DNA of 64,000 nt, from contig NZ_AZUQ01000001.1 of assembly GCF_000527155.1 (NCBI RefSeq), forward strand, positions 2,924,296 through 2,988,295, given 5' to 3'. Both the position numbers and the translations under genes were made by a program. The notes under the pieces are model-generated. The model saw nothing but the letters and a program-made list of their open reading frames with translations. It had not been told where the DNA came from and did not search any database. Below are positions 1 to 9,109 of this stretch, piece after piece (within the stretch, counting starts at the first letter, position 1; each line of letters opens with the position of its first letter). The DNA is from Haloglycomyces albus DSM 45210 (GTDB lineage Bacteria > Actinomycetota > Actinomycetes > Mycobacteriales > Micromonosporaceae).

Positions 1-399
1 GTTTTCATCGACACCTTTGGAGACCGTGGTCCCGATACCTGGGCCCACACGACCGCGCGTCGTTCGGATCTGGGAAGCCGAGATCTGCTTCTGGTCATTG
101 CCACGGAGGACCACCGTTATACCTGGAGTGTTGAGAAAAGCTTTCCTCTGAGCGACAAGCAGTTGGAAGAGGTCGCCAAGAAAGCCGTCGAACCGGAACT
201 CGCGCGGGACCGGTGGGCTCAAGCCGCGTTGGGCGCGGCGAACGGTTGTGAGGCGGCCGCCGCCGGTGAAACGATTCCCTCCGCCAAACCCGACGCCCGA
301 ACGACGTATCGGATTATCGCCCTGGCGTCGGCTCTGGCCGTCGTGATCGCCGGAACGGTTGGAATATACCGATGGAAAACCCGTCGCGGCGAGAAGTGA
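1..399 (+). CDS. TPM-domain membrane protein, 5'-truncated by window edge
   Basis: The reading frame is open from the first base, so the start lies outside the window; 132 residues are visible. The segment beginning VFIDTFGD, followed by a charged stretch and LLLVIATEDHRY, resembles the end of a TPM (YgcG-type) domain. A single hydrophobic helix (about IIALASALAVVIAGTVGIY) then precedes a short basic tail ending in KTRRGEK. This suggests an outward-facing TPM domain anchored by a C-terminal membrane segment. TPM proteins have been linked to phosphatase activity and photosystem repair in plants, but the bacterial role is unclear. The family call is moderately sure; the function is unknown. Confidence 0.6.
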   Translation, partial: VFIDTFGDRGPDTWAHTTARRSDLGSRDLLLVIATEDHRYTWSVEKSFPLSDKQLEEVAKKAVEPELARDRWAQAALGAANGCEAAAAGETIPSAKPDARTTYRIIALASALAVVIAGTVGIYRWKTRRGEK

Positions 400-524
400 A
401 CCGGCGTGAGTCGTGTGACGATCGCTTGCGGCCGAGGAGGTCGAGCCACACTGCGACGGGCCCGATAAACTCGGGTAGGCGATTTCGCCACTGAGTTGAA
501 GCGACGTTCGTAAAGGGGTTTCAG

Positions 525-974
525 GTGCCGACACCGCCGGAATTGGAATGGCAGGACCGCATCGATCACATCCTGGACAATCTTCCCGCGGCGACGTGGA
601 CGGCGTACGGGGAACTAGGGCGAGCCGTGGGGCGTGGGCCACGTCAGGTCGCTCGATATCTCAGTACCGAAGGCACCCGCAACGCCTACCGCGTGCTGCG
701 CTCGAACGGGCGCGTTTCCGACGGGTTCCACTGGAATCATCCCGAACATAAGACCGCACGTGAGGTCTTGAGTGAAGAGGGGATTCACTTTGATCGCTCC
801 GGTCGGGCCGACCCTCACCGTCGGCTTGACGCCGACGACCTCATCGAGCTCATGCGAGACTACGTCCCGTACTTATGTGAGCGTAAAAGGGGACGAGGGC
901 AGCCCGTCTACGGCCTTGTCAGCGGCTCGGCCCGATTCCGCCCGGCCGGTTGCGGGCCGGCGTGCGGTTCGTGA
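525..974 (+). CDS. MGMT-family (Atl1-like) DNA-binding protein
   Basis: 149 residues. The N-terminal 60 residues carry the helix-turn-helix pattern of the C-terminal domain of O6-alkylguanine-DNA alkyltransferases (TAYGELGRAVGRGPRQVARYL). The segment RNAYRVLRSNGRVS aligns with the active-site loop PCHRVV..G, but the alkyl-accepting Cys is absent. That pattern is typical of alkyltransferase-like proteins, which flip alkylated bases and recruit nucleotide excision repair. The C-terminal 60 residues extend beyond the domain and look like the longer variants in actinobacteria. GTG start, with an AAAGGGG stretch about 8 bases upstream. It is convergent with msrA, 4 bases apart. Role in repair is inferred from family. 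Confidence 0.6.
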   Translation: MPTPPELEWQDRIDHILDNLPAATWTAYGELGRAVGRGPRQVARYLSTEGTRNAYRVLRSNGRVSDGFHWNHPEHKTAREVLSEEGIHFDRSGRADPHRRLDADDLIELMRDYVPYLCERKRGRGQPVYGLVSGSARFRPAGCGPACGS

Positions 975-978
975 ACGA

Positions 979-1539
979 TCACCATTGGATCGTGCAGATA
1001 CCGCTTCCGCAGGCGTCGTAGCCCAGTGGGTTTTTGTGGAGGTATTGCTGGTGGTAGTCCTCCGCGAGCCAAAAATCACCGGCCGTGTCGATATAGGTGG
1101 TGATGGGACCGTAGCCGGCCTCGGTGACCGTAGGCTGGAAGGCCTCCCTGCTGGAGGTCGCTTGCTGCTGTTGCTCGTCGGTGGTCGTGAAGATAACCGA
1201 TCGATACTGCGATCCGACGTCGTTTCCTTGGCGGTGACCTTGGGTGGGATCATGATTCTCCCAGAAGAGGCGCAGGAGCTCCGCGTACGAGACGATCGAG
1301 GGATCGTACACGACCTTGACCGCCTCGGCGTGTCCTGTCGTTCCACTGCAGACCTCACCGTACGTGGGATTTTTCCGGTCGCCACCCATGTATCCGACGG
1401 CCGTCGTCCATACTCCGTCGGTGCTCCACAACATCCGTTCGGCGCCCCAGAAACATCCCATGCCGAAATAGGCGACTTCTTTCCCTTCGGGAACCGGTCC
1501 GTCGATGGGGGTGTGCAATACCGCGTGCTCAATTGTCAT
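979..1539 (-). CDS. msrA: Peptide methionine sulfoxide reductase A
   Basis: 186 residues, a normal MsrA length. The catalytic motif GCFWG is at about residues 28-32, followed by the family segments VGYMGG, YEEV-like [15 protein letters not shown] and YRSVIF. It reduces the S-epimer of methionine sulfoxide in proteins, using thioredoxin, in the cytoplasm. Two further Cys near the C-terminus (YDACGSGIC) are candidate resolving cysteines. A TAGAGT hexamer (1546-1551) lies six bases before the ATG with no Shine-Dalgarno, suggesting a leaderless message. Call is firm. Confidence 0.95.
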   Translation of the reverse strand: MTIEHAVLHTPIDGPVPEGKEVAYFGMGCFWGAERMLWSTDGVWTTAVGYMGGDRKNPTYGEVCSGTTGHAEAVKVVYDPSIVSYAELLRLFWENHDPTQGHRQGNDVGSQYRSVIFTTTDEQQQQATSSREAFQPTVTEAGYGPITTYIDTAGDFWLAEDYHQQYLHKNPLGYDACGSGICTIQW

Positions 1540-1638
1540 ATCCCCACTCTAACGCGGGCCGCGGAGTCGGTCGGTTCGAAAGATCAGGCCACGGGTTCCG
1601 TCCAGGAATCAGTCCGTATCGCGTTGGTAAAATAGGAC

Positions 1639-2166
1639 ATGCTCATTGAGACCCCACGCCTCCGGCTTCGTGAAATGACCGAGAGCGATCTTCCGCGGCT
1701 GCGAGCGATACTTCAGGACGCCGAGACGATGACGGCGTATGCAGGCCCGTTCGATGAGGCCATGGTGCGGAATTGGTTCGCACGTATGCTCGAACGCTAC
1801 CGCAACGACGGGTTTGGACTCTGGGCCGTCAATCGGCGAGGATCCGATGAAATGATTGGGCAGTGCGGGCTCACCAGGCAGCATATTCTCGATAAGGACG
1901 TCATAGAAGTGGGCTACCTGTTCAACCGCGCATTCTGGAAGCGGGGTTACGCCGTCGAGGCGGCAATGGCGTGCCGTGACTATGCTTTCGACGACCTCAG
2001 GGCCGACCGGGTGTACGCCCAGGTGCGCGATACCAACCTTGGGTCGATGAACGTCGCGATACGTTTGGGAATGACGGTGCGAGGACGTTTCGTGAAACAT
2101 TATCGTGGCATTGAAATGTCGCACTTTGCCTTCGCGGTGGATCGTCCGGCCGCCACTCGAGAGTAG
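1639..2166 (+). CDS. GNAT-family N-acetyltransferase (RimJ/RimL type)
   Basis: 175 residues with the RimL-like opening MLIETPRLRLREMTESDLPRL and the later block VYAQVRDTNLGSMNVAIRLGM, the acetyl-CoA-binding and C-terminal region of GNAT proteins acting on ribosomal proteins or small molecules. The substrate cannot be read from sequence. A TAAAAT hexamer (1628-1633) ends five bases before the ATG, and the start is likely leaderless. It is divergent from msrA, with about 100 bases between the two start codons. Confidence 0.8.
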   Translation: MLIETPRLRLREMTESDLPRLRAILQDAETMTAYAGPFDEAMVRNWFARMLERYRNDGFGLWAVNRRGSDEMIGQCGLTRQHILDKDVIEVGYLFNRAFWKRGYAVEAAMACRDYAFDDLRADRVYAQVRDTNLGSMNVAIRLGMTVRGRFVKHYRGIEMSHFAFAVDRPAATRE

Positions 2167-2271
2167 TCAGATTCCACTGCCGAGGACCATGAGTAATTGC
2201 CGTTCCGTTATTCTGTAGCGGGTATTAAATCGGACGCCACGGGAAACCGCGAATCGCGGTCATATAGGAGG

Positions 2272-3102
2272 TCAACGTTGGCATCCCGGGCAATAGTGGC
2301 TAGCGCGTCCGCCGATGACCTTTTTGCGCATTCGGGTGTCACATCGTTTGCACGGCAACCCTTCGCGTCCATAGGCGGACAGCGAGCGTTCAAAATAACC
2401 GGACTCGCCGTTGACGTTGACGTACAGCTCGTCGAACGACGTTCCCCCTACGGCGATGGCTTCGGAGAGAACGTCGGTGGTGTGGCGGAGTAGTTCCTTT
2501 GCCTTGGTGGAGTTGATGTCACGGCCTTGCCGGGTCGGACTGACACCACTGCGCCACAAGGCTTCGTCGGCATAGATGTTACCGATCCCGCTCACCCAGG
2601 ACTGATCGAGGAGGACGCGTTTGACATCGCTGTTTTTCGCGCGCAGACGTTCAATCGCCTGTGACGCGCTATAGGCGGGATCGAAAACGTCGGGGGCGAT
2701 GTGGCTGACTCGATCCGGCAATCCATCGCTGGTTTCGGACAGTTCCATTCCTCCAAAAGTCCGTTGATCGACGAACCACAGCTGGCGTTCGTCTCGGAAA
2801 CTCATTCGAATGCGCAGATGTCGATGTGGAGAGCGCGGCCGGGTCACCACGTGAAGCTGCCCACTCATGCCGAGATGACAGATGAGGGCTTGGTCGTTGT
2901 CGAGATGCAACCAGAGGTACTTTCCACGTCGTCCGGTTCCGGTGATGGAAGCGCCCTTCAATACCTCACTGAAGTAGTCCGCCCCTTCGGCCTGTTTGCG
3001 CACGGCCCGGGGGTGGTGGACGGTCACTTGGGCGAATTCGGCCCCGACGAACGCTCTGGCGACGCCCTGGCGAACGGTCTCTACTTCCGGAAGTTCAGGC
3101 AC
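2272..3102 (-). CDS. mutM: Formamidopyrimidine-DNA glycosylase
   Basis: 276 residues. The N-terminus reads PELPEVETVRQG after the initiator (GTG), placing the catalytic Pro2 and Glu3. The C-terminus has a four-Cys zinc finger (CKRC ... CPGC) ending in CQR. It removes 8-oxoguanine and Fapy lesions and nicks the abasic site. The helix-two-turn-helix segment (SWVSGIGNIYADEALWRSG) is present. TATAGT (3109-3114 on the minus strand) lies six bases before the GTG, the leaderless pattern seen repeatedly here. Start and function are firm. Confidence 0.97.
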   Translation of the reverse strand: MPELPEVETVRQGVARAFVGAEFAQVTVHHPRAVRKQAEGADYFSEVLKGASITGTGRRGKYLWLHLDNDQALICHLGMSGQLHVVTRPRSPHRHLRIRMSFRDERQLWFVDQRTFGGMELSETSDGLPDRVSHIAPDVFDPAYSASQAIERLRAKNSDVKRVLLDQSWVSGIGNIYADEALWRSGVSPTRQGRDINSTKAKELLRHTTDVLSEAIAVGGTSFDELYVNVNGESGYFERSLSAYGREGLPCKRCDTRMRKKVIGGRASHYCPGCQR

Positions 3103-3163
3103 GTTGACACTATAGCTCTATTTGGGGTGAACACGAACACCGAGGCCGGCGAACGAGGGCGAG

Positions 3164-4027
3164 ATGAGTCGCACCGAGTACGGGTATGTCGTGCCGTGGG
3201 AGCGAATGGGAAAGAATATGGGTGTGGAATTCACTTCGGAATCCGATCGCCCACATGTACGTCGACTGGTCATGGACGGCGTGGTGCAGGCGACGCTCAA
3301 TATCGACGATCCAACGGAACTGGACGCCGACTATATGCGGCGCATGGGATACGTCATCGATGAGATGGCCCCGTCCGGACTCCCTCTCCGCGCTTTCCAT
3401 CTGGGCGCGGGAGCGTTGACCTTGGCTCGCTACCTCGCCGCCACGCGGCCGCGTTCGTATCAGCAGGCGGTCGAACCGAGCGATGAGCTGATCGAACTGG
3501 TGCGACGTGAAGCTCCCCTGCCTAAAGGAGTACGGGTGAAAATCCGCAGGGGAGACGCGCGTGAGCAAGCGGAGAAGGCACCTGCGGCATGTTATGACCT
3601 CATCATCAGCGATGTGTACGATCGGGCCCGGATACCCGGTCACCTCACCACAGAGTCCGCGATCGGCGAGTTCAAACGGGTACTACGTCCCGCTGGTTTC
3701 TTCCTGGCGAATTACTGCGACGGGGGTGGGCTGAACTATTTGCGCCGAGCCGTGGCAGGCGTCGTGGCTCAATTTACCCGTGTGGCGCTGATTTCAGAGT
3801 CGGCCATCCTGCGGGGACGGCGTTTCGGCAATGCGGTCGTCATTGGCAGTGACGGTGACATTCCAGTGCAATCGATACGGCGTCGCTTGGCGCGTGAGGC
3901 TTTCCCCTGCCAATTGCTGGCCGGTGGCGAACTGGAGAATTTCCTCGGTGGGGCGCGACCGCTCCGCGACGACGACCCGCGCGATTCTCCACCTCCGCCC
4001 GAGTCGTCCTTCGCTCCACGGCACTAG
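3164..4027 (+). CDS. Spermidine synthase-like SAM-fold protein
   Basis: 287 residues. FHLGAGALTLARYLAATRP is a Rossmann nucleotide-binding segment; the central Asp motif (YDLIISDVYD) and the FKRVLRPAGFFLANYCDGG block match spermidine synthase/methyltransferase-like proteins widespread in actinobacteria. The polyamine-binding residues are not obvious, so polyamine synthesis is not claimed. The last 30 residues are Pro/Asp-rich and likely disordered. RBS GAGGGCGAG lies directly before the ATG. The gene is divergent from mutM and convergent with kce, separated from it by a strong hairpin. Confidence 0.65.
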   Translation: MSRTEYGYVVPWERMGKNMGVEFTSESDRPHVRRLVMDGVVQATLNIDDPTELDADYMRRMGYVIDEMAPSGLPLRAFHLGAGALTLARYLAATRPRSYQQAVEPSDELIELVRREAPLPKGVRVKIRRGDAREQAEKAPAACYDLIISDVYDRARIPGHLTTESAIGEFKRVLRPAGFFLANYCDGGGLNYLRRAVAGVVAQFTRVALISESAILRGRRFGNAVVIGSDGDIPVQSIRRRLAREAFPCQLLAGGELENFLGGARPLRDDDPRDSPPPPESSFAPRH

Positions 4028-4036
4028 GGACCGAAT

Positions 4037-4074
4037 CGGGTCCGTGGAGACGGCCAGAATGCTCCACGGACCCG
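4037..4074. terminator. Bidirectional hairpin between spermidine-synthase-like gene and kce
   Basis: Perfect 13-bp inverted repeat, arms CGGGTCCGTGGAG and CTCCACGGACCCG with a 12-base loop. It is flanked further out by CTAGG and CCTAG, in the 68-base gap between two convergent genes. There is no long T-run on either side, so it is of the GC-rich, U-poor type common in actinobacteria. Confidence 0.75.
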
Positions 4075-4095
4075 CCTAGGTCTCAGCCGGCTAGG

Positions 4096-4926
4096 CTATG
4101 CAATGGACAGGAGCCGACGGGTGTCGGCTGGAGTGGCCACCTCGCGGCCCGCTATCCGCAGCACGTCGGCGGCCCGCCGTACCAGCTGGGCGTTTGATTC
4201 GGCCCTTTCTCCTCGGCGGTACGACGTCGTGTCTTCCAAACCCACCCGCAAGTGGCCACCGGCGGCCACCGACGAAAGCATGACCGGCATGGTGGTTCGA
4301 CCGATTCCGGTGGCCGAGAAGGTGGTTCCCTCCGGCAGGTATCGGTTGACCGCATCGGTCATGTCGGCCACGGTGGCGGGGTCTCCGGAGGCACCCCCGG
4401 GAACTCCGAGCACGAAGTCCACGTGGACGTGACCGCCGTGTGGCAGACCGTCCTTTTCCAGCAATCGAGCGAGATTGGAGAGATGCCCCAGGTCGAAAAT
4501 CTCGTACTCCGGAACCACGCCGTGGTCCTGCATGGCCTGGTGCAGACGGCGTACGAAGCCCCATCGGTTGAAGAACACGTCGTCGCCGAAATTGACCGAA
4601 CCCATCGTGCAGGAGGCCATGTCCGGTTCGGCCTCCAAAACGGCGAGACGGTCGGGTTCCGCATCGGTGACGGCTCCGCCGGTGGACAGCTGAATCACCA
4701 GGTCGCACGACTCTCTGAGCGCCGATACGGTGTCCTTCAACCGCTGTAGATCCAGAGTCGATGTGGCGTCGTCGTCGCGGATGTGAACGTGAATGATCGA
4801 CGCTCCCGCCGCCTGGCAGTCGGTCGCGGCGGCGACCAGCTCATCAATGGTTACCGGAAGCGGCGGGCAGTCCGATTTGGAGACCTCGGCCCCGGTGGGA
4901 GCCACAGTGATGAATCCCTGGCTCAT
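4096..4926 (-). CDS. kce: 3-keto-5-aminohexanoate cleavage enzyme (BKACE family)
   Basis: 276 residues from the ATG chosen here (start MSQGFITVAPTGAEV). The family block ASIIHVHIRDDDATSTLD carries the HxHxR-type metal/substrate residues of BKACE proteins, and later segments VLGVPGGASGDP and FSATGIG fit. Known Kce condenses 3-keto-5-aminohexanoate with acetyl-CoA to give acetoacetate and 3-aminobutyryl-CoA. Its start overlaps the kamA stop codon (ATGA), so the pair should be translationally coupled. Substrate is assigned from the surrounding lysine-degradation genes, since BKACE enzymes act on various beta-keto acids. Confidence 0.88.
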   Translation of the reverse strand: MSQGFITVAPTGAEVSKSDCPPLPVTIDELVAAATDCQAAGASIIHVHIRDDDATSTLDLQRLKDTVSALRESCDLVIQLSTGGAVTDAEPDRLAVLEAEPDMASCTMGSVNFGDDVFFNRWGFVRRLHQAMQDHGVVPEYEIFDLGHLSNLARLLEKDGLPHGGHVHVDFVLGVPGGASGDPATVADMTDAVNRYLPEGTTFSATGIGRTTMPVMLSSVAAGGHLRVGLEDTTSYRRGERAESNAQLVRRAADVLRIAGREVATPADTRRLLSIA

Positions 4927-6326
4927 TGTGCGGGTCCTTCCGGGTTGTCGATCCACCATTGCCGCCCGGATTCGGGGAGTGTATCGATCGGGTCGAAGTA
5001 CGGGTAATGCCGCTGTAGAGCTTCCGGATCGTCGGCTTCAATCGACGTGCGGTAGTTCTTCGTCCAGTAGGAGATGCCCTTTTCCCGGTCGTAGTCGGCG
5101 AGTTGGTGCACCCAGCGTTTTCCGACGAAGGGCACGTCACAGATCAAACGGGGAGTGGCGTATCCCGGGAGGTAACCCATGATCGATTCCTGTAGGAACT
5201 GTGCTTTATGGACGGGTAGACGCCAGTGCTCGCTACCGGGGATCATGTCGCACATGTAGAAGTAGTACGGCAGGATCGACGCCTCCCCTTGAAGCGCGAA
5301 ACACATGTCCAGAAGGTCGGCCGGGGTGTCGTTGACTCCACGCATGAGAACGCCCTGGTTGCGAACATCGCGGACCCCGGCGTCAAGCATCGCGTTAGTC
5401 GCCTCGGCAACCGCCGGCGTCACCGAGTTCACGTGATTGACGTGGGTGTGGATGGCCAGGTTGACGCCTTGATCTTGAGCGCGCTTGGCGACCCGGGACA
5501 TCCCGTCGACGACTTCGGACTGCAACCAGTGCTGCGGGAGCCCCATCAGGGCCTTGGAAGCCAGGCGAATATCGCGGATCGTGTCGATGTCCAACAGGCT
5601 TTCGATGAATTCTTCCAGGCGACGCCACGGCATATTCGCCACATCGCCCCCGGAGACCACGACGTCCCTCACTTCATTGTGTTCCCGGAGATAGTTGAGG
5701 ATGGCCTCTTGGCGACTGACGGGTTTTCCGGCGAGTCGCAGTTTGGCCACCTGCGGCGTCGAATTTCCGACGAGATCCATTCGAGTGCAGTGTCCACAGT
5801 ACTGCGGACAGGTGGACAGCAGTTCGGCCAGAACCTTCGTCGGATAGCGGTGAGTGAGGCCTTCGGCGACCCACATGTCGTGTTCGTGCAGCGAGTCGCG
5901 TGCCGACAGCGGGTGAGACGACCAGCCGGGGAGTCGGTCGCTGGAGACCGGCAGCATGTACCGGCGAATCGGATCGGCGTAAAACGCGTCCGTCCATGAG
6001 CCCGGTTGTGCGTCGGTGGCGGAGGGAATCATCGTATTGAGCATTTGGGGTGGCAGGAGCATCGACATCGTAGCGTTGTGCTCCATGTCGTCGGCAATGT
6101 CCTCATAGAACCGTTCTGACACCCGATCCCCAAGCACTTCTTTGAGCTGTTTGGGGTTTTTGACACAGTGCGAGCGCTGCCATTGGGCAGAGGCCCACTG
6201 TTCTTCAGTCACGTCTTCCCAGCCGGGGAAGCGACGCCAGTCGGGTTCCACCAATTCACGGCGTCGGTACTGGTACGGCTGTTCGATCGCGGTGGCTTGG
6301 TGGCCGGCGGTCGGGATGTCTGTCAC
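4923..6326 (-). CDS. kamA: L-lysine 2,3-aminomutase (radical SAM)
   Basis: 467 residues, GTG start with RBS CGGAGGA. The radical-SAM cluster motif CxxxCxxC is at Cys173, Cys177 and Cys180 (CPQYCGHC). The two aspartates known to hold the epsilon-amino group of lysine in the clostridial enzyme appear in RGVND and YMCDMIPG. The PLP-lysine region is divergent (PFVGK instead of PGGGGK) but keeps a GK. It converts L-lysine to L-beta-lysine using SAM, a 4Fe-4S cluster and PLP, the first step of lysine fermentation. It is first in an operon with kce and divergent from kdd. Confidence 0.9.
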   Translation of the reverse strand: MTDIPTAGHQATAIEQPYQYRRRELVEPDWRRFPGWEDVTEEQWASAQWQRSHCVKNPKQLKEVLGDRVSERFYEDIADDMEHNATMSMLLPPQMLNTMIPSATDAQPGSWTDAFYADPIRRYMLPVSSDRLPGWSSHPLSARDSLHEHDMWVAEGLTHRYPTKVLAELLSTCPQYCGHCTRMDLVGNSTPQVAKLRLAGKPVSRQEAILNYLREHNEVRDVVVSGGDVANMPWRRLEEFIESLLDIDTIRDIRLASKALMGLPQHWLQSEVVDGMSRVAKRAQDQGVNLAIHTHVNHVNSVTPAVAEATNAMLDAGVRDVRNQGVLMRGVNDTPADLLDMCFALQGEASILPYYFYMCDMIPGSEHWRLPVHKAQFLQESIMGYLPGYATPRLICDVPFVGKRWVHQLADYDREKGISYWTKNYRTSIEADDPEALQRHYPYFDPIDTLPESGRQWWIDNPEGPAQ

Positions 6327-6342
6327 GGTCGGTCCTCCGTAA

Positions 6343-6388
6343 TTTGTGAGCCAACTGGCCAGGATTTGTGACCAGAATCGTCTTGTGA
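6343..6388. promoter_or_regulatory. Direct repeats in the divergent kamA-kdd control region
   Basis: The 150-base gap between the divergent starts holds three copies of a TTTGTGA-like word on the plus strand: TTTGTGA at 6343-6349 and 6365-6371, and CTTGTGA at 6382-6388. The spacings are 22 and 17 bases. Such an array between divergent catabolic operons is a candidate activator or repressor site. No regulator gene sits in the cluster, and the binding protein is unknown. Confidence 0.4.
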
Positions 6389-6476
6389 GTAGGATAACCT
6401 TCCGTTACAGTTGTCCGCTAGGTCCCGCATCCTGGGAAAAAGTCTCGCAATATCGAGTTAGAAATTGAGGTCGCCG

Positions 6477-7532
6477 ATGGTGCCGATCGCCTCACCAGTA
6501 GGTTTGCATCGAGTTGTCGCGCCGGACGGAGTCTTGCCACAAGCAGCGGAAACCGTCAATTCTGAAGGTGAGATATATGACAACGAGGCTCGAATTCGGG
6601 TCGAAAAGCTCAATCTAGATGCTGCTTCGTACCGACAGTTGCATTCAGAACACAATGGAGATTCTGAAGCCATTCGCGCAAACGTGCTTGAAATCATTCA
6701 AAAACGCGGAAAAATGCACAATCCCGTGACTGGTTCGGGCGGAATGTTGATTGGAACGGTCGAAGAAGTCGGGCCCGATTGGTCCCTTGATCTCTCCGTC
6801 GGACAAAAAATCGCCACCTTGGTGTCGCTGAGTCTCACCCCGCTGGAAATCTATGACGGCCTGGAACAATGGGACGGCCTCAGCGAGCAGATACCCACCG
6901 ACGGCCACGCCGTACTCTTCGAACGCACCATCGCCGCCGCTCTACCGGACGACTTCCCCGAAAACGTGGCCTTGTCGGCCTTCGACGTATGCGGAGCTCC
7001 GGCTCTGACCCGCGACATAGTCACGCGCTTCCGTGACGAAAAGGAGCGCCCACCGACCGTCGCCGTCATCGGAGGGGCCGGCAAATCGGGCAGCCTCGCA
7101 CTGGCGGCCGCGCGGAAAGCGGGAAGTTCGCAGACCCTAGCGGTGGTTTACGACCACAAGGAGCGCAAAGCCGCCGAGTCTGCGACCCTTGCCGACCACG
7201 TCATCGTTGCGGATGCGACCGATCCCATCGCGGTCAGTCAGGCCGTGGCCGAACACGGCGGTGCCGACATCACCGTCGTATGCGTCGACGTGCCCGGCAG
7301 CGAACACGGGGCCATTCTGTCGACCAACGCGGGCGGCACGATCATCTTCTTTTCCATGGCCACCTCGTTTTCCGGCGCCGCCCTCGGTGCCGAAGGGCTC
7401 GCGGCCGACGTCGAGATGATCATAGGCAACGGCTACCGGCCCGGACATGCCGACTACACCCTAAGCCTGCTACGTGACGACACGTCATTGCGTCGTTATT
7501 TCTTTCAACTCGCCCAAGGAGAACAGTCGTGA
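6477..7532 (+). CDS. kdd: L-erythro-3,5-diaminohexanoate dehydrogenase
   Basis: 351 residues from the ATG at 6477, chosen because GAGG (6467-6470) sits six bases upstream; an in-frame TTG at 6465 would swallow that site. The Rossmann segment TVAVIGGAGKSGSLALAAARK is at about residue 180, and the N-terminal part resembles medium-chain dehydrogenases (MLIGTVEEVGPDW). Kdd oxidatively deaminates 3,5-diaminohexanoate to 3-keto-5-aminohexanoate with NAD(P)+. Its stop overlaps the kamD GTG start, so translation is coupled. Identity is supported by family features and position. Confidence 0.88.
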   Translation: MVPIASPVGLHRVVAPDGVLPQAAETVNSEGEIYDNEARIRVEKLNLDAASYRQLHSEHNGDSEAIRANVLEIIQKRGKMHNPVTGSGGMLIGTVEEVGPDWSLDLSVGQKIATLVSLSLTPLEIYDGLEQWDGLSEQIPTDGHAVLFERTIAAALPDDFPENVALSAFDVCGAPALTRDIVTRFRDEKERPPTVAVIGGAGKSGSLALAAARKAGSSQTLAVVYDHKERKAAESATLADHVIVADATDPIAVSQAVAEHGGADITVVCVDVPGSEHGAILSTNAGGTIIFFSMATSFSGAALGAEGLAADVEMIIGNGYRPGHADYTLSLLRDDTSLRRYFFQLAQGEQS

Positions 7533-9109
7533 CCGAACTGCCGTTGAACCCCGAACTGGTAGAGCGCGCCCGACAACTCGCCGCTTCCGCCGCCACCCCC
7601 ATCGTGGACATGGCACACACCCATACCACCGTTTCAGTAGAAAGAGCGACCCTACGTCTCGCCGGCCTGGAAGGAGCCGACACCGAAGGAATTCCATGGG
7701 TCAACCGGCTCACCGACACCGTGGCCGAGCAGGTGGGACTGCATGACGGTGTCAGCGAAACCATTTTCCATCAACTGCGCAAAAACGACTATTCCGAGCT
7801 CACCGAGCTCGCTCAAGCCGCCGCGGCCGGAGCCGTCGAATTCACCCCGGTGAGCGGAACCGACCGTACCCACGCTCGAAATCTGGCACGCGAGCAGGTA
7901 GAGGCCGGTTTGCACCAGGTCAAGGGCCGAAAAGAAGAACGCGACACGATGGTTCGCGATATCGGCGACCCGCCACAGCGCCCCTGGGTGTACCTCATTG
8001 TCGCCACCGGCGACATCTATGAAGACATTCCCCAAGCTCAAGCCGCGGCACGCGCCGGTGCCGACATCATCGCCGTGATTCGGTCGACCGGACAGTCCCT
8101 ACTGGACTACGTCCCCGAAGGTCCCACCCGAGAAGGCTTCGCCGGAACGTACGCGACCGGAGAGAACTTCCGCCTCATGCGAGAGGCCCTGGACGAGACC
8201 TCCCGCGAGCTCGGCCGCTATATCCGACTGTGCAACTACGCGTCCGGGCTCTGCATGCCGGAAATGGCGGCCCTCGCCGGTCTCAACCGCCTCGACATGA
8301 TGCTCAACGATTGCATGTACGGCATTCTGTTCCGCGACATCAACCCCATTCGAACCTTTGTGGACCAGCGTTTCAGCCGCCAGATCCACGCCCTCGGCGG
8401 CATCGTCATCAACACCGGCGAGGACAATTACCTCACCACCGCCGACGCGGTGGAATCGGCTCATACCGTCACCGTCTCACAGTTGTTGAACGAACACTTC
8501 GCACACGAAGCCGGACTCCCCAACGAGCTTCTGGGACTCGGGCACGCCTTCGAAATCAATCCCGACGTACCCGAATCCTTCCGCCTGGAACTGGCCCACG
8601 CTCTCCTAGCGCGCAACCTTTTCCCCGACGCTCCCCTCAAATGGATGCCGCCCACCAAACACATGACCGGAGACGTCTTCAAAGGCAACCTCCTCGACGG
8701 ATTCTTCAATCTGGCCGGAGCCATGACCGGACAGTCGATCCTCCTGGTCGGGATGATGACCGAAGCGGTCGTGACCCCATGGATCTCCGACCGGGACATC
8801 GCGCTGCAGAACGTACGTTACGTGCTCAACGCCTGCGGCGGACTGACGGAGGATTTCCATCCACCACGTGACGGGTTCATCGCCAATCGCGCCAACGACG
8901 TGCTCGGCGAATCGGTCAAACTACTCGAAGCCATCGACTCCGACGGACTGCTCAACGCGATCGCCGACGGGACCTTCGGAATCATGAAACGCCCGCCCGA
9001 AGGCGGCCGGGGTCTGGACGGCGTCTCCAAGCGCTCCGACGATTACTTCAATCCGGCCACCGACTATCTGGAACAGCTCCCGACCCAGCCACATGAGGAG
9101 CGCAAATGA
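7529..9109 (+). CDS. kamD: Lysine 5,6-aminomutase alpha subunit
   Basis: 526 residues, close to the about 516 of the clostridial protein. The sequence is highly family-like through the TIM-barrel region (PWVYLIVATGDIYEDIPQAQ, IAVIRSTGQSLLDYVPEG, ACGGLTEDFHPPRDGF). With KamE it moves the terminal amino group of beta-lysine (or D-lysine) from C6 to C5, using adenosylcobalamin and PLP. GTG start, with GGAG in AAGGAGAA about 7 bases upstream; it overlaps the kdd stop (GTGA). Its own stop overlaps the kamE start. Ornithine 4,5-aminomutase is less likely given the kce/kdd/kal context. Confidence 0.93.
   Translation: MTELPLNPELVERARQLAASAATPIVDMAHTHTTVSVERATLRLAGLEGADTEGIPWVNRLTDTVAEQVGLHDGVSETIFHQLRKNDYSELTELAQAAAAGAVEFTPVSGTDRTHARNLAREQVEAGLHQVKGRKEERDTMVRDIGDPPQRPWVYLIVATGDIYEDIPQAQAAARAGADIIAVIRSTGQSLLDYVPEGPTREGFAGTYATGENFRLMREALDETSRELGRYIRLCNYASGLCMPEMAALAGLNRLDMMLNDCMYGILFRDINPIRTFVDQRFSRQIHALGGIVINTGEDNYLTTADAVESAHTVTVSQLLNEHFAHEAGLPNELLGLGHAFEINPDVPESFRLELAHALLARNLFPDAPLKWMPPTKHMTGDVFKGNLLDGFFNLAGAMTGQSILLVGMMTEAVVTPWISDRDIALQNVRYVLNACGGLTEDFHPPRDGFIANRANDVLGESVKLLEAIDSDGLLNAIADGTFGIMKRPPEGGRGLDGVSKRSDDYFNPATDYLEQLPTQPHEERK

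Noticed and set aside
772..1635. 287-codon plus-strand frame over msrA
   Set aside because: msrA on the minus strand has clear motifs; this frame is its reverse shadow.
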